Assembly (NCBI RefSeq): GCF_014323705.1
Contig: NZ_JABVEC010000002.1
Location: 1-64,000, forward strand
Direction: 5' to 3'
Source of the DNA: Actinomadura alba
GTDB taxonomy: Bacteria > Actinomycetota > Actinomycetes > Streptosporangiales > Streptosporangiaceae
DNA: 64,000 bases
The position numbers and the translations under genes were made by a program. Within the stretch, counting starts at the first letter, position 1, and each line of letters begins with the position of its first letter. Below the pieces are notes generated by a model, which ran no database searches, was not told the origin of the DNA, and was given only the letters and a program-made list of their open reading frames with translations. Below, piece after piece: positions 31,810 through 40,671 of the stretch.

Positions 31810-32859
31810 ATGCTCGCTGAACAGGTGGACCTGGCCGGCTACACCACCCTGCGGCTGGGCGGGCCCGCGCGGCGGTTCGTCGAGGCGGCCACGCAGGAGG
31901 AGCTGATCGCGGCCGTCCGCGCGGCGGATCAGAGCGGTGAGCCGCTGCTGGTCTTCGGCGGCGGCAGCAACCTCGTGGTCGCCGACGACGGTTTCACCGG
32001 TACGGCGGTGCACGTCGCCACCCGCGGCGTCGAGGTCCTCCCGGAGGGCCGGGTGCGCGTCCAGGCGGGCGAGGAGTGGGAGCCCTTCGTCGCCCGCTGT
32101 GTCGAGGAGGGCCTGTCCGGCGTCGAGTGCCTGTCCGGCATCCCGGGCCGCGTCGGCGCCACCCCGATCCAGAACGTCGGGGCGTACGGCCAGGATGTCA
32201 GCGAGACCATCACCGAGGTACGCGTGTACGACCGCGCCACCGGTGAGACGGCCGTGTTCGACGCCGCCGCATGCGGGTTCGTCTACCGCGGCAGCGTGTT
32301 CAAGGGCTCCGACCGCCATGTCGTCCTGGACGTGACGTTCGCGCTCGAGCGGGCCAAGGAGTCCCGGCCGATCCGCTACGCCGAGCTGGCCGGGCGGCTC
32401 GGGGTGGCGGTCGGCAGCCGGGTGCCCCTGCGCGAGGCGCGCGACGCCGTACTGGAGCTGCGCCGCGGCAAGGGCATGGTGCTCGACCCGGCCGACCCCG
32501 ACACCCGCAGCGCCGGATCGTTCTTCACCAACCCGATCCTCGACGCCACCGGGCTCGCGGACCTGGAACGGCGGGTCGCCGAGCGGCTCGGGCCGGGCGT
32601 CGCCTTCCCCCGCTATCCCGAGACGGGCGGCCGCACGAAGACCTCCGCCGCCTGGCTGATCGACCGTGCCGGGTTCGCCAAGGGCCACACCCGCGGGCCC
32701 GTGCGGATCTCCACCAAGCACACCCTGGCGCTCACCAACCCCGACGGCGGCCGCACCGAGGACCTCCTGGCCCTCGCCCGCGAGGTCCGTGACGGCGTCC
32801 GCGCGGCGTTCGGCGTGGAACTGGTCAATGAGCCCGTCCTCGTCGGCGTGACCCTCTAG
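31810..32859 (+). CDS. murB: UDP-N-acetylenolpyruvoylglucosamine reductase
   Basis: A 349-residue FAD enzyme of peptidoglycan precursor synthesis, which reduces UDP-GlcNAc-enolpyruvate to UDP-MurNAc with NADPH. FAD-domain motifs are VFGGGSNLVVADDGF and the GIPGRVGATPIQNVGAYGQDV loop. Catalytic residues are in AGSFFTNPIL (Ser proton donor) and the C-terminal Glu region (LVNEPVLVG). The segment with KTSAAWLIDRAGFAKG binds substrate. Length and motifs fit the type I enzyme. It is cotranscribed with the hadAB-like pair by spacing, and the riboswitch for the next gene begins directly after its stop. Confidence 0.97.
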   Translation: MLAEQVDLAGYTTLRLGGPARRFVEAATQEELIAAVRAADQSGEPLLVFGGGSNLVVADDGFTGTAVHVATRGVEVLPEGRVRVQAGEEWEPFVARCVEEGLSGVECLSGIPGRVGATPIQNVGAYGQDVSETITEVRVYDRATGETAVFDAAACGFVYRGSVFKGSDRHVVLDVTFALERAKESRPIRYAELAGRLGVAVGSRVPLREARDAVLELRRGKGMVLDPADPDTRSAGSFFTNPILDATGLADLERRVAERLGPGVAFPRYPETGGRTKTSAAWLIDRAGFAKGHTRGPVRISTKHTLALTNPDGGRTEDLLALAREVRDGVRAAFGVELVNEPVLVGVTL

Positions 32860-32872
32860 CTGGTAGGTTGGC

Positions 32873-33010
32873 CCGCGTCGAAGGGGAGTAGTCCCAATCG
32901 CGTGGTCGACATACTGGCGGATCCCGTGTTCCGCCCGGCCCCGCGGGCCCGTGTCCAGGGCGGACGAGACCTTCGGCCCGGTAGTCATGCCGGGCCGAGG
33001 TCGCGATCCC
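32873..33010 (+). ncRNA. Probable yybP-ykoY (Mn2+) riboswitch
   Basis: The 187-base leader of the transporter gene carries GAAGGGGAGTAGTCCC near its 5' end, the conserved L1-side motif, and GGACGAGACCTTCGGC with a complementary GCCGAGGTC about 25 bases on, closing a strong hairpin (CCCGG...CCGGG). This is the two-legged layout of yybP-ykoY RNAs as they occur before UPF0016/GDT1 genes in actinomycetes. Mn2+ binding would turn on the exporter. Assigned by eye; not folded computationally. Confidence 0.75.
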
Positions 33011-33046
33011 AGCCCCTCCGCCCGGTGACGGAGCGGAAGGGACACA

Positions 33047-33637
33047 GTGTCGGCTTTCTTTCTCAGCCTTGTCGTGATCTTCGTGGCCGAGCTCGGCGAC
33101 AAGAGCCAGCTCATGGCGATGACCTTCGCCACCCGGTTCCGCGCCTGGTCGGTGCTCATCGGCATCACCGTGGCCACGGCGATCGTCCATCTCGCCAGCG
33201 TCGTCCTCGGCGCGGTCCTCGGCGCGGCGATGCCCACCGGCCCGATCTCGATCCTCGCCGGTCTGGCGTTCTTCGGCTTCGCGGCCTGGACCCTGCACGG
33301 CGACGAGCTCACCGAGGGGGAGCGGAGCAAGGCCGCCAGGGCCACCGGATCGGCGATCCTCGCCGTCGGCGTGGCCTTCTTCCTCGCCGAGCTCGGCGAC
33401 AAGACGATGCTCGCCACGGTGACCCTCGCAGCCGATCACAGTGGTCTGATCGGTCTCACCGGCGTCTGGGCGGGATCGACGGTCGGCATGGTCCTCGCGG
33501 ACGCGCTCGCCATCGTCGTGGGCCGGGTGCTCGGGAAGCGGCTGCCCGAGCGGGTGATCCGGATCGGTGCGGCCGTGTCGTTCGCCGTGTTCGGCTTGCT
33601 GCTGGTCGCCGAGGGCATCAGGACGGTGTGGGGCTGA
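33047..33637 (+). CDS. TMEM165/GDT1 family cation (Mn2+) transporter
   Basis: A 196-residue membrane protein from GTG 33047. It has the two inverted family motifs E-x-G-D-(K/R)-(S/T): FVAELGDKSQLMAM near residue 14 and FLAELGDKTMLATV near residue 114, separated by the halves of an inverted repeat, and about six hydrophobic helices. The family exchanges Mn2+ or Ca2+ for protons. The Mn-type riboswitch upstream points to manganese export. Its 3' end overlaps the convergent adenosine deaminase gene by 20 bases. Confidence 0.92.
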   Translation: MSAFFLSLVVIFVAELGDKSQLMAMTFATRFRAWSVLIGITVATAIVHLASVVLGAVLGAAMPTGPISILAGLAFFGFAAWTLHGDELTEGERSKAARATGSAILAVGVAFFLAELGDKTMLATVTLAADHSGLIGLTGVWAGSTVGMVLADALAIVVGRVLGKRLPERVIRIGAAVSFAVFGLLLVAEGIRTVWG

Positions 33638-34697
33638 GCCCCTCGGGCCCCTCGGGCCGGTCGGTCGCGAGCCAGTCGTCGATCCCGTCCAGCAGCTCCT
33701 TGCGCACGTCGACCGGTGCGGCCGATCCCCGGACCGAGTGGCGGGCGAGTTCGGCCAGCTCGGCGTCGGAGAAGCCGTAGACCTCCCTGGCCAGTTCGTA
33801 CTGCCGGGCCAGCCGGGAACCGAACAGCAGGGGGTCGTCGGCGCCCAGCGCGATCGGCGCGCCGGCCTCGAACAGCGCCCGCACCGGCACGTCGGCGGCG
33901 GTCGGCACCACGCCCAGCCCGACGTTCGACGACGGGCACACCTCCAGCGTCACACGACGATCGACGATCTTCTCCAGGAGCCGGGGGTCCTCGACGGCGC
34001 GCACCCCGTGCCCGATCCGGTCCGCGCGGAGCGTGTCGACGCACTCCCGCACGCTGGCGGGCCCGAGGAGCTCGCCGCCGTGCGGCGTCGACAGCAGCCC
34101 GGCGCGGCTCGCGATCCGGAAGGCGCCCTCGAAGTCGTACGCGCGCCCTCGCCGTTCGTCGTTGGACAGCCCGAAGCCGACCACACCGCCGCCGCCATGG
34201 CGCACGGCGAGCCGGGCCAGGGTCTTGGCGTCGAGCGGATGCTTCGTGCGGTTCGCCGCGATGATCACACCGATGCCGACGCCGGTGGCCCTCTCGGCCT
34301 CACGGGTGGCGTCGAGCACGAGCTCGACGGTGGGGGTGAGGCCGCCGAAGCGCGACGCGTAGCCGCTCGGATCGACCTGGATCTCCAGCCAGCGAGACCC
34401 CTCGGCGGCCTCGTCCTCCGCCGCCTCGAGCATCAGGCGGCGTACGTCCGCGGGCTCGCGCAGCACCGAGCGCGCGATGTCGTACAGCCGCTGGAACCGG
34501 AACCAGCCCCGTTCGTCGGTGGCCTTGAGCTCGGGTGGCCAGTCCTCCACGAGCGCGTCCGGCAGGTGCACGCCGCGCTCGGCGGCGAGCTCGACCAGTG
34601 TCGAGTGCCGCATCGATCCGGTGAAGTGCAGGTGAAGGTGCGCTTTGGGCAGGGCGATGAGCGATCTCGCCTGCGCCGGGACGGGAGGGGCTTTCAT
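33618..34697 (-). CDS. add: Adenosine deaminase
   Basis: A 359-residue zinc amidohydrolase that converts adenosine to inosine in purine salvage. Zinc ligands begin with AHLHLH (His20, His22) and later His in STPHGGE, whose Glu is the catalytic acid, then DRIGHGVRA with another catalytic His. The last zinc ligand and proton shuttle Asp pair lies in GADDPLLFG. The family usually reads S-L-N-(T/S)-DDP, and here the start of that motif is replaced by ALGADDP. Length and order are normal. Substrates other than adenosine (for example N6-modified adenines) are possible. Confidence 0.85.
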   Translation of the reverse strand: MKAPPVPAQARSLIALPKAHLHLHFTGSMRHSTLVELAAERGVHLPDALVEDWPPELKATDERGWFRFQRLYDIARSVLREPADVRRLMLEAAEDEAAEGSRWLEIQVDPSGYASRFGGLTPTVELVLDATREAERATGVGIGVIIAANRTKHPLDAKTLARLAVRHGGGGVVGFGLSNDERRGRAYDFEGAFRIASRAGLLSTPHGGELLGPASVRECVDTLRADRIGHGVRAVEDPRLLEKIVDRRVTLEVCPSSNVGLGVVPTAADVPVRALFEAGAPIALGADDPLLFGSRLARQYELAREVYGFSDAELAELARHSVRGSAAPVDVRKELLDGIDDWLATDRPEGPEGLSPTPS

Positions 34698-34838
34698 GAC
34701 CTAATCCTGCCGCATCATCGCTGATGAGACGCGTGGGACCCGTGGGATCAAATTTTTTTGAAGTGACGTGCAACCGTTCGTGCGACTCGTGCGTATTTGT
34801 CGGGCGCAGAAGGGAATCCGCGAAGAGAGGCAACTCTG

Positions 34839-35807
34839 ATGAAGATGCTTACGATCGTCTTGGCCGCGACCGCCACCGTGGGCACTGTGGCGGCCGGCGG
34901 TGCGGCGATCACGCTCGCCGGGAACGACCAGGAGGCCCCCACGGTCCCCGCCGCAGGCGCGGCCGTGCCGGCACCGAAGGTCTCCGCGCCGGCACTTCCC
35001 GTGGACGTCGACCCGGCGAAGTGCGTGCAGCTGCCCAAGGGGCAACTGCCCGACGAGCTCCAGACGCAGATCGACCTGCAGAAGCTGACGGGCGCCGACC
35101 TCAAGCAGCTGAAGGCCGCCGAACTCGAGAAGCTCAAGTCCCAGTTGCAGGTGGAGTGGCTGAAGGCCAAGCTGCCCGTCGACGCCGACCAGGCGGCGGC
35201 GCTGCCCGCGGGCGGTGCGCCGAACGCCGACCCCGCGGCCGTCAAGGCCGCCGTGGACAAGGCCGTGGCGCGGCTGACGGCTGGAGTGCCGAACTGCGGC
35301 GTGCCCGCGCTTCCCGCCAAGCCCGGTGACGTCAAGGATCTGCCGGCCGGCGTGCCCGCCACGCTGCCGACCGACGTCCCGCAGTTGCCGACGTTCTCCT
35401 GCGCCGATGTGGCGCCCGTGGTCAAGGTCGGCGGAGCCGTCGAGCAGTCGATCACCGCGCAGACCGGGCTGAAGTTCGTCTCCACGAAGACCCGCGAGAT
35501 CAAGATCAAGGGCAAGAAGGTCTGCATGGTCACCCAGCGCTACACCGGCGGGCTGGGCCAGTGGATGCAGATCGAGCGGATCAAGGGTGAGGTCGGCGTC
35601 ACGCAGGTGCGGCAGCAGCTGGGGCTGCCGAAGGCCGACGCCGTGACCCTGGGCCGGGACGTCTACTGGCGCTCCCCGCTGCCGGGCGTCGCCGGTTCCG
35701 GTCTCATGTGGACGGCCACGCCCGGCGTGGTCGACTACGTCAGCGGCGGCCTCGCGCTGCAGCCCCGTCTGCAGCAGATCGCCACGAAGCTTCACCAGGT
35801 GAATTAA
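34839..35807 (+). CDS. Secreted hypothetical protein, helical
   Basis: A 322-residue protein from ATG 34839 with a typical signal (MKMLTIVLAATATVGTVAAGGAAITLAG). The mature part is Ala/Pro/Lys-rich with a predicted coiled region (LPDELQTQIDLQKLTGADLKQLKAAELEKLKSQLQVEWLKAK), then four cysteines (AKC, PNC, FSC, KVC) in a compact C-terminal domain (VCMVTQRYTGGLGQWMQIERIKGEV). I know no family. It lies 60 bases ahead of a SigE-type sigma gene; the AT-rich upstream patch ATCAAATTTTTTTGAAG is unusual in this genome and may belong to its promoter. Confidence 0.7.
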   Translation: MKMLTIVLAATATVGTVAAGGAAITLAGNDQEAPTVPAAGAAVPAPKVSAPALPVDVDPAKCVQLPKGQLPDELQTQIDLQKLTGADLKQLKAAELEKLKSQLQVEWLKAKLPVDADQAAALPAGGAPNADPAAVKAAVDKAVARLTAGVPNCGVPALPAKPGDVKDLPAGVPATLPTDVPQLPTFSCADVAPVVKVGGAVEQSITAQTGLKFVSTKTREIKIKGKKVCMVTQRYTGGLGQWMQIERIKGEVGVTQVRQQLGLPKADAVTLGRDVYWRSPLPGVAGSGLMWTATPGVVDYVSGGLALQPRLQQIATKLHQVN

Positions 35808-35867
35808 GTTGACTCCGCGGGCGGCTTCGCGCGGTGGAGCCGCCCGCGGTCAGCACGGTCTCCAGGG

Positions 35868-36404
35868 GTGACGGCATCAAGGCGGGCGGTCAGTGTGAGG
35901 CGGCGAGACGATGGGTCGTTTTCCGAGTTCGTGGCGGCGCGCGGAAACGCCTTGATGCGCACCGCCGTGCTGATGTGCGGTTCCCGGCAGGACGCCGAGG
36001 ACATATTGCAGACCGCACTGGAGAAGGCCTACCGGCACTGGGGGCGCCTCGATCCCGAGAGCGACCCTGAGCCGTACGTCCGGCGGATCCTGGTCAACCA
36101 GATCATCAGCCGGGCCCGCCGGTGGAAGGTGCTGCGGGAGATACACGTCGCCAAGACGCCCGAGGTGCCGACCTCGTCGGAGACGCACTCGCTCGAACTG
36201 CGCGGGACGCTCATGGAAGAGCTACGGCGGCTCGGACCACGGCAACGGGCGGTACTCGTCCTGCGCTATTGGGAGGATTTGTCGGAGATGGAGACGGCGC
36301 AGGTGCTCGGCTGCTCGGTCGGCACTGTAAAGAGCCAGGCGTCCAGGGGTCTCGCCAGACTCCGGGAACGTCTCGGCACGAACCTGGCCCTGCTGGGGAG
36401 GTGA
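35868..36404 (+). CDS. SigE-family (ECF) RNA polymerase sigma factor
   Basis: A 178-residue sigma factor from GTG 35868. The N-terminus FSEFVAARGNALMRTAVLMCGSRQDAEDILQTALEKAYRHWGRL is characteristic of the actinobacterial SigE-type group, and region 4 reads LGPRQRAVLVLRYWEDLSEMETAQVLGCSVGTVKSQASRGLARLR. It is followed three bases later by a membrane protein gene, its probable regulatory partner. It likely answers an envelope or secreted-protein stress; the secreted product just upstream could be part of its regulon. Confidence 0.92.
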   Translation: MTASRRAVSVRRRDDGSFSEFVAARGNALMRTAVLMCGSRQDAEDILQTALEKAYRHWGRLDPESDPEPYVRRILVNQIISRARRWKVLREIHVAKTPEVPTSSETHSLELRGTLMEELRRLGPRQRAVLVLRYWEDLSEMETAQVLGCSVGTVKSQASRGLARLRERLGTNLALLGR

Positions 36405-36407
36405 GCG

Positions 36408-37166
36408 ATGGATCTCGAGAATGAACTAAAGCAGGCCATGGCTGAGCACGTGGCCGAGGCGTCGGCTCCGACGTCACTTGTCGCCGACGTCCATCGTCGG
36501 CACCGGCGCAGGGCCAGGCGCGTCCGCACGACGATCGGCGTGGCCGCCGTCGCCGTCGTCACGGTCTCGGCACTGCCCGCCGCCCAGTTCTTCGACATCG
36601 GCACCGCCGAACCCGTGGGGGCGCCCACCACCACGACCGGCCCCCGGGCGAGCTCCATGCCACCCGGATCGCCGGTGCCGCTCGCCCCGGTCTCACCCGA
36701 CCCGCGGACCGGCTCGGGCACCCCACGGGCGGGGGAGACGGCGAAACCGCCCGTCACCCGGCCGTCCCGTGGCGGGGGAGGGCCCGGCGTCGTCAGCCCG
36801 ATAGTCGACTGGCTGACCTACCTGCCGTCGGGGCTCCGGCCGGCCGGGTCATGCGGCGACGAGCGCGACGGTTCTCGGCGGACGACGATCTGCCGGTGGA
36901 CCGGAACGGCCGGCACGGTGGAGGTCCGGCTCGTGCGCGACTCCGGGCCGACCGAGATCGAGGATCTCTTCGCCGTCCCGTCGGTACCGCGGCCCGCCGA
37001 GGTGCGCGGCCGGCGGGCGCTCGTCGTGGAGCGGATGCTCACCGGCGGTGCCGGCAGCCTGGTCCTCTGGATGGAGCGACCCGGCGCCGGGGTGTCCGTG
37101 AGCGTCAGCCCCGGCCTGCGGACCCAGCTCATGCGGATCGCCGAAGGCGCCCGCATACCTTCCTGA
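36408..37166 (+). CDS. Membrane protein partnered with SigE-type sigma factor
   Basis: A 252-residue single-pass protein. Residues 1-40 are cytoplasmic and helical ([33 protein letters not shown]). A membrane helix follows (TTIGVAAVAVVTVSALPAAQFF), then a long Pro/Thr/Gly-rich outside linker and a small C-terminal domain (DWLTYLPSGLRPAGSC..GSRRTTICRW...). It overlaps nothing but follows the sigma gene by three bases. The architecture is that of the usual anti-sigma-like partners of SigE-type factors, although the anti-sigma zinc motif is absent. Confidence 0.75.
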   Translation: MDLENELKQAMAEHVAEASAPTSLVADVHRRHRRRARRVRTTIGVAAVAVVTVSALPAAQFFDIGTAEPVGAPTTTTGPRASSMPPGSPVPLAPVSPDPRTGSGTPRAGETAKPPVTRPSRGGGGPGVVSPIVDWLTYLPSGLRPAGSCGDERDGSRRTTICRWTGTAGTVEVRLVRDSGPTEIEDLFAVPSVPRPAEVRGRRALVVERMLTGGAGSLVLWMERPGAGVSVSVSPGLRTQLMRIAEGARIPS

Positions 37167-37207
37167 GGGGCCACGTACCTTCCGGAGAGGGGAAATAGGG
37201 GGAACGG

Positions 37208-37243
37208 GGCCGCCCGCCCACGGGTGCACGTGAACGGGCGGCC
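37208..37243. terminator. Bidirectional hairpin between convergent genes
   Basis: GGCCGCCCG (37208-37216) and CGGGCGGCC (37235-37243) are exact complements around an 18-base loop. It sits between the SigE partner and the convergent aminotransferase gene. Confidence 0.65.
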
Positions 37244-37281
37244 TCGCTGCACATGCCCTCGCGGGCCGCTCTCGTCCGTCG

Positions 37282-38481
37282 TCAGCTCGCCTCGGACAGC
37301 AGCTTGGCCACCCGGCTGACCCCCTCGGCGAGATCCTCGTCACCGAGGGCGTACGACAGCCTGAAATAACCTGGCGTCCCGAACGCCTCACCGGGCACCA
37401 ACGCCACCTCGGCCTCCTCGAGTACGAGTTCGGCCAGTTCGACGGAGGTCTGCGGCCGGCGTCCCCGGATCTGCCTGCCCAGCAGCTCCTTGACCGACGG
37501 ATACACGTAGAACGCGCCCTGCGGCTCCGGGCAGAGCACTCCGGGGATCTCGTTGAGCATCCGGACGATGGTCTGGCGGCGCCGGTCGAACGCGGCGCGC
37601 ATCTCCTCGACCGCCGACAGGTCGCCGCTCACCGCCGTCAGCGCCGCGGCCTGCGCGACGTTGCACACGTTCGAGGTGGCGTGCGACTGCAGGTTCTGCG
37701 CCGCCTTGACGACGTCCGACGGGCCGATCAGCCAGCCCACCCGCCAGCCGGTCATCGCGTAGGTCTTGGCCACCCCGTTCAGCACGACGGTACGGTCGGC
37801 CATCTCGGGCACCACGACCGGCAGGGAATGGAAGCTCGCGTCCCCGTACACCAGGTGCTCGTAGATCTCGTCGGTGACGACCCACAGACCGTGCTCGGCG
37901 GCCCAGCGGCCGATCGCCTCGACCTGGTCGCGGGTGTACACGCCGCCGGTCGGGTTGGACGGCGAGCACAGCAGCAGCACCTTCGTACGGCCGGTGCGGG
38001 CCGCCTCGAGCTGCTCGACCGAGACCAGGTAGCCACTGGTCTCGTCGGTCATCACCTCGACGGGCACTCCTCCGGCCAGCTTGATCGACTCGGGATAGGT
38101 GGTCCAGTACGGGGCGGGCAGCAGCACCTCGTCGCCCGGGTCGAGCAGCGCCGCGAACGCCTCGTACACGGCCTGCTTGCCGCCGTTGGTGACGAGGACC
38201 TGGGAGGACTCGACCCGGAACCCGGAGTCGCGCTCCGTCTTCTCCGCGATCGCCGTGCGCAGCTCGGGGAGCCCGCCCGCGGGTGTGTACTTGTGGAATC
38301 GGGGCACCCGGCAGGCGGTCACGGCCGCCTCGACGATGTAGTCGGGTGTCGGGAAGTCGGGCTCGCCCGCGCCGAACCCGATCACCGGTCGCCCGGCCGC
38401 CTTGAGCGCCTTGGCCTTGGCGTCCACGGCCAGCGTGGCGGACTCGGAAATGGCGGCGATGCGTTCGGAGATTCGACTCAT
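37282..38481 (-). CDS. Pyridoxal-phosphate aminotransferase, aspartate type
   Basis: A 399-residue class I/II aminotransferase of the thermophile-like AspC (subgroup Ib) kind. [14 protein letters not shown] opens the substrate site. [18 protein letters not shown] contains the Asn-Pro-Thr-Gly-Gly motif, [13 protein letters not shown] the PLP-contacting Asp and Tyr, and [23 protein letters not shown] the PLP-binding lysine. It transfers the amino group between aspartate and 2-oxoglutarate; prephenate or tyrosine activity is also known in this subgroup. It lies on the opposite strand from secE/nusG, with tRNA-Trp in between, as in other Streptosporangiales. Confidence 0.93.
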   Translation of the reverse strand: MSRISERIAAISESATLAVDAKAKALKAAGRPVIGFGAGEPDFPTPDYIVEAAVTACRVPRFHKYTPAGGLPELRTAIAEKTERDSGFRVESSQVLVTNGGKQAVYEAFAALLDPGDEVLLPAPYWTTYPESIKLAGGVPVEVMTDETSGYLVSVEQLEAARTGRTKVLLLCSPSNPTGGVYTRDQVEAIGRWAAEHGLWVVTDEIYEHLVYGDASFHSLPVVVPEMADRTVVLNGVAKTYAMTGWRVGWLIGPSDVVKAAQNLQSHATSNVCNVAQAAALTAVSGDLSAVEEMRAAFDRRRQTIVRMLNEIPGVLCPEPQGAFYVYPSVKELLGRQIRGRRPQTSVELAELVLEEAEVALVPGEAFGTPGYFRLSYALGDEDLAEGVSRVAKLLSEAS

Positions 38482-38683
38482 GTCTCTATGCTCCCAGACG
38501 TTCTACCTCGGCTTCAGCCGGTTATCGAGGGCGGCGGGCCGGTGTCGGCGGTCGTCTGGTTCGACGCCGGGGCGGTTGGGCAACTACACTGCTCCATCTA
38601 GTGGTGGGTGGTCGGCATGCGACCGTGTCGCGCGCGGGTCCCCCCCCACGGCTCGGCCGAGGGGCACCGAGGCCGGGGAGCGA

Positions 38684-38757
38684 AGGGCAGTAGCTCAATT
38701 GGCCAGAGTCCCGGTCTCCAAAACCGGTGGTTGGGGGTTCGAGTCCCTCCTGCCCTG
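38684..38757 (+). tRNA. tRNA-Trp (CCA)
   Basis: Acceptor AGGGCAG pairs with CTGCCCT; D-arm GCTC..GAG; anticodon stem CCGGT/ACCGG encloses CTCCAAA; anticodon CCA; T-arm GGGGG-TTCGAGT-CCCTC; discriminator G. No encoded CCA. Its place just ahead of secE is conserved in actinobacteria. Confidence 0.95.
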
Positions 38758-38852
38758 CGGAGTGCGAGCGCGCGCACGTGGTCACGCCTAGAGTGGGCAT
38801 GTACACGACCACGAAGTGGTTGAGACGTCCAATGGAGTGAACGGCGGCACAG

Positions 38853-39098
38853 ATGGCGACTGAGATCCGCGGCGAGTCCGCGACCGAGGACAAGGGCAAG
38901 CCCGCTCGCAACAAGCGGACCACGCCTGCCCTGTTCGTACGCCAGGTGGCCGCTGAGCTGCGGAAGGTCATATGGCCGACCCGCAAGGAGCTGATCACCT
39001 ACACGGCGATCTCCCTGGTCTTCGTTCTGATCATGGTTGCGATCGTCTCGGCCCTGGACTGGGCGTTGCAGAAGGGGATCTTCTCGATCTTCAGCTGA
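38853..39098 (+). CDS. secE: Preprotein translocase subunit SecE
   Basis: An 81-residue protein: a charged N-terminal half with [24 protein letters not shown], the conserved amphipathic segment with the W-P-(T/S)-R motif, then a single membrane helix ([21 protein letters not shown]). SecE clamps SecY in the Sec translocon. The gene forms the start of the secE-nusG-rplK-rplA cluster. nusG follows after 53 bases. Confidence 0.97.
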   Translation: MATEIRGESATEDKGKPARNKRTTPALFVRQVAAELRKVIWPTRKELITYTAISLVFVLIMVAIVSALDWALQKGIFSIFS

Positions 39099-39151
39099 AC
39101 CACGGCCGGTCCGGCCGCACAACACCAATTCGTACGAGAGAAAGAGTCATT

Positions 39152-39919
39152 GTGTCCGAGTCCCCACAGCGCCACGACGAGGCCCTCGACGAGGCCCAGT
39201 CGGCGGAGGCGGCTGCGCTCGAGCCGGAGGAGACGTCCGCCGAGCTCGCCGCCGATGACGAGGCGGGGGCGGGCCCGGACGAGGGCGCCGACGAGGAGCA
39301 GGTCTCGGGCGATGCCGAGCCCGAGATCGAGATCGACCCGCTCATGGAGTTCAAGACCCAGCTCCGGCTCCAGCCGGGCGACTGGTACGTCGTGCACTCC
39401 TACGCGGGTTACGAGAACCGGGTGAAGACCAACATCGAGACCCGCACCCAGTCGCTCAACATGGAGGACTACATCTTCCAGGTCGAGGTGCCCCAGCACG
39501 AGGTCACCGAGATCAAGGGCGGCAAGCGGCAGAAGGTCAACGAGAAGGTCCTGCCGGGCTACATCCTCGTCCGCATGGAGCTCACCGACGAGTCCTGGGC
39601 CGCCGTGCGGAACACCCCCGGCGTCACCGGATTCGTGGGGCTGTCCAGCAAGCCGTCGGCGCTGAGCATCCAGGAGGTCGCGAACCTCCTGGCTCCGGAG
39701 CCCGAAGAGCAGACCAAGGCGAAAGAGGCCGCCAAGGTCGCCGCGACCGTCGACTTCGAGGTCGGCGAGTCGGTCACGGTCATGGACGGTCCCTTCGCCA
39801 CGCTGCCCGCCACGGTCAACGAGATCAACGCCGACACCCAGAAGCTCAAGGTGCTCGTCTCGATCTTCGGCCGCGAGACCCCGGTCGAGCTTTCGTTCAA
39901 CCAGGTCTCGAAGATCTAG
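39152..39919 (+). CDS. nusG: Transcription antitermination/termination factor NusG
   Basis: A 255-residue protein from GTG 39152. The first ~75 residues are Glu/Ala/Asp-rich, an extension usual in actinobacteria. The NGN domain reads [23 protein letters not shown] to [12 protein letters not shown]. The C-terminal KOW domain reads [25 protein letters not shown] to [12 protein letters not shown]. It travels with RNA polymerase and couples to ribosomal S10 and Rho. It is transcribed with secE, and rplK follows after 134 bases. Confidence 0.98.
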   Translation: MSESPQRHDEALDEAQSAEAAALEPEETSAELAADDEAGAGPDEGADEEQVSGDAEPEIEIDPLMEFKTQLRLQPGDWYVVHSYAGYENRVKTNIETRTQSLNMEDYIFQVEVPQHEVTEIKGGKRQKVNEKVLPGYILVRMELTDESWAAVRNTPGVTGFVGLSSKPSALSIQEVANLLAPEPEEQTKAKEAAKVAATVDFEVGESVTVMDGPFATLPATVNEINADTQKLKVLVSIFGRETPVELSFNQVSKI

Positions 39920-40053
39920 CACATAGCCTTTACCGTCCCCGCGCAGGCGGGGTCAAAGGGTCCCAACATCCGGGCTCACGTTCCGGCCATGGGTGTTGCC
40001 CGCGCGTGCGGGAGTCGGGACCGAAACGCGAACAGGAACGAGGGGAAGGCGTC

Positions 40054-40485
40054 ATGCCTCCGAAGAAGAAGAAGATCAATGCCGTCGTCAAGGTCCAGCT
40101 GCAGGCCGGCCAGGCGACGCCCGCGCCGCCCGTCGGTACCGCTCTCGGCCCGCACGGCGTCAACATCATGGACTTCTGCAAGCAGTACAACGCTGCCACG
40201 GAGGCCCAGCGAGGCAACGTCATCCCCGTAGAGATCACCATCTACGAGGACCGCTCGTTCGCCTTCGTCACCAAGACCCCGCCGGCCGCGCAGCTCATCC
40301 TCAAGGCCGCCGGTGTCGAGAAGGGCAGCGGCGAGCCGCACAAGACCAAGGTCGGCTCGGTCACCGCGGACCAGGTCCGCGAGATCGCCCAGACCAAGAT
40401 GCCCGACCTCAACGCCACGACCCTCGCCGCCGCCGAGAAGATCGTCGCCGGCACCGCCCGCTCCATGGGCATCGAGGTCAAGTAA
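40054..40485 (+). CDS. rplK: 50S ribosomal protein L11
   Basis: A 143-residue protein: [39 protein letters not shown] contains the proline-rich L11 N-terminal domain to which thiostrepton-type antibiotics bind, and the C-terminal rRNA-binding domain ends with [25 protein letters not shown]. The N-terminal lysine run (PPKKKK) is usual. AGGGGAAGG precedes the ATG. A structured repeat fills the 186-base gap before rplA. Confidence 0.98.
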   Translation: MPPKKKKINAVVKVQLQAGQATPAPPVGTALGPHGVNIMDFCKQYNAATEAQRGNVIPVEITIYEDRSFAFVTKTPPAAQLILKAAGVEKGSGEPHKTKVGSVTADQVREIAQTKMPDLNATTLAAAEKIVAGTARSMGIEVK

Positions 40486-40503
40486 CAGTCCCGCGAAGCG
40501 CGC

Positions 40504-40575
40504 CGCGCTGTCTGGACTGAGGAGCGAGCGAGTGCGAGGTACGAGCGCTCGGGAGCGACGAGGGAAGACAGCGCG
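40504..40575. repeat. Structured repeat element, copy A (inverted relative to copy B)
   Basis: Ten-base perfect arms CGCGCTGTCT (40504-40513) and AGACAGCGCG (40566-40575) close a 52-base GC-rich loop that starts GGACTGAGGAGC and ends GCGACGAGGGA. The reverse complement of the loop begins TCCCTCGTCGC and ends GCTCCTCAGTCC, exactly as the loop of the element upstream of rpoB (56552-56620), whose closing arms have a different sequence but also pair perfectly. It lies between the cotranscribed genes rplK and rplA. Confidence 0.75.
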
Positions 40576-40671
40576 TCATGCGCGCTGAGCCGCGCGAGCG
40601 AAGGCGAGCGCAATTCAACAGAGTGGGAGGGCCATGCGCGGCCCCCACCACGAACTCCCTGAGGAGCTGAG

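Noticed and set aside
30868..33417. An 849-codon minus-strand frame across the hadAB-murB-riboswitch region
   Set aside because: It spans four real features on the other strand, including an RNA leader, and its translation is low-complexity.
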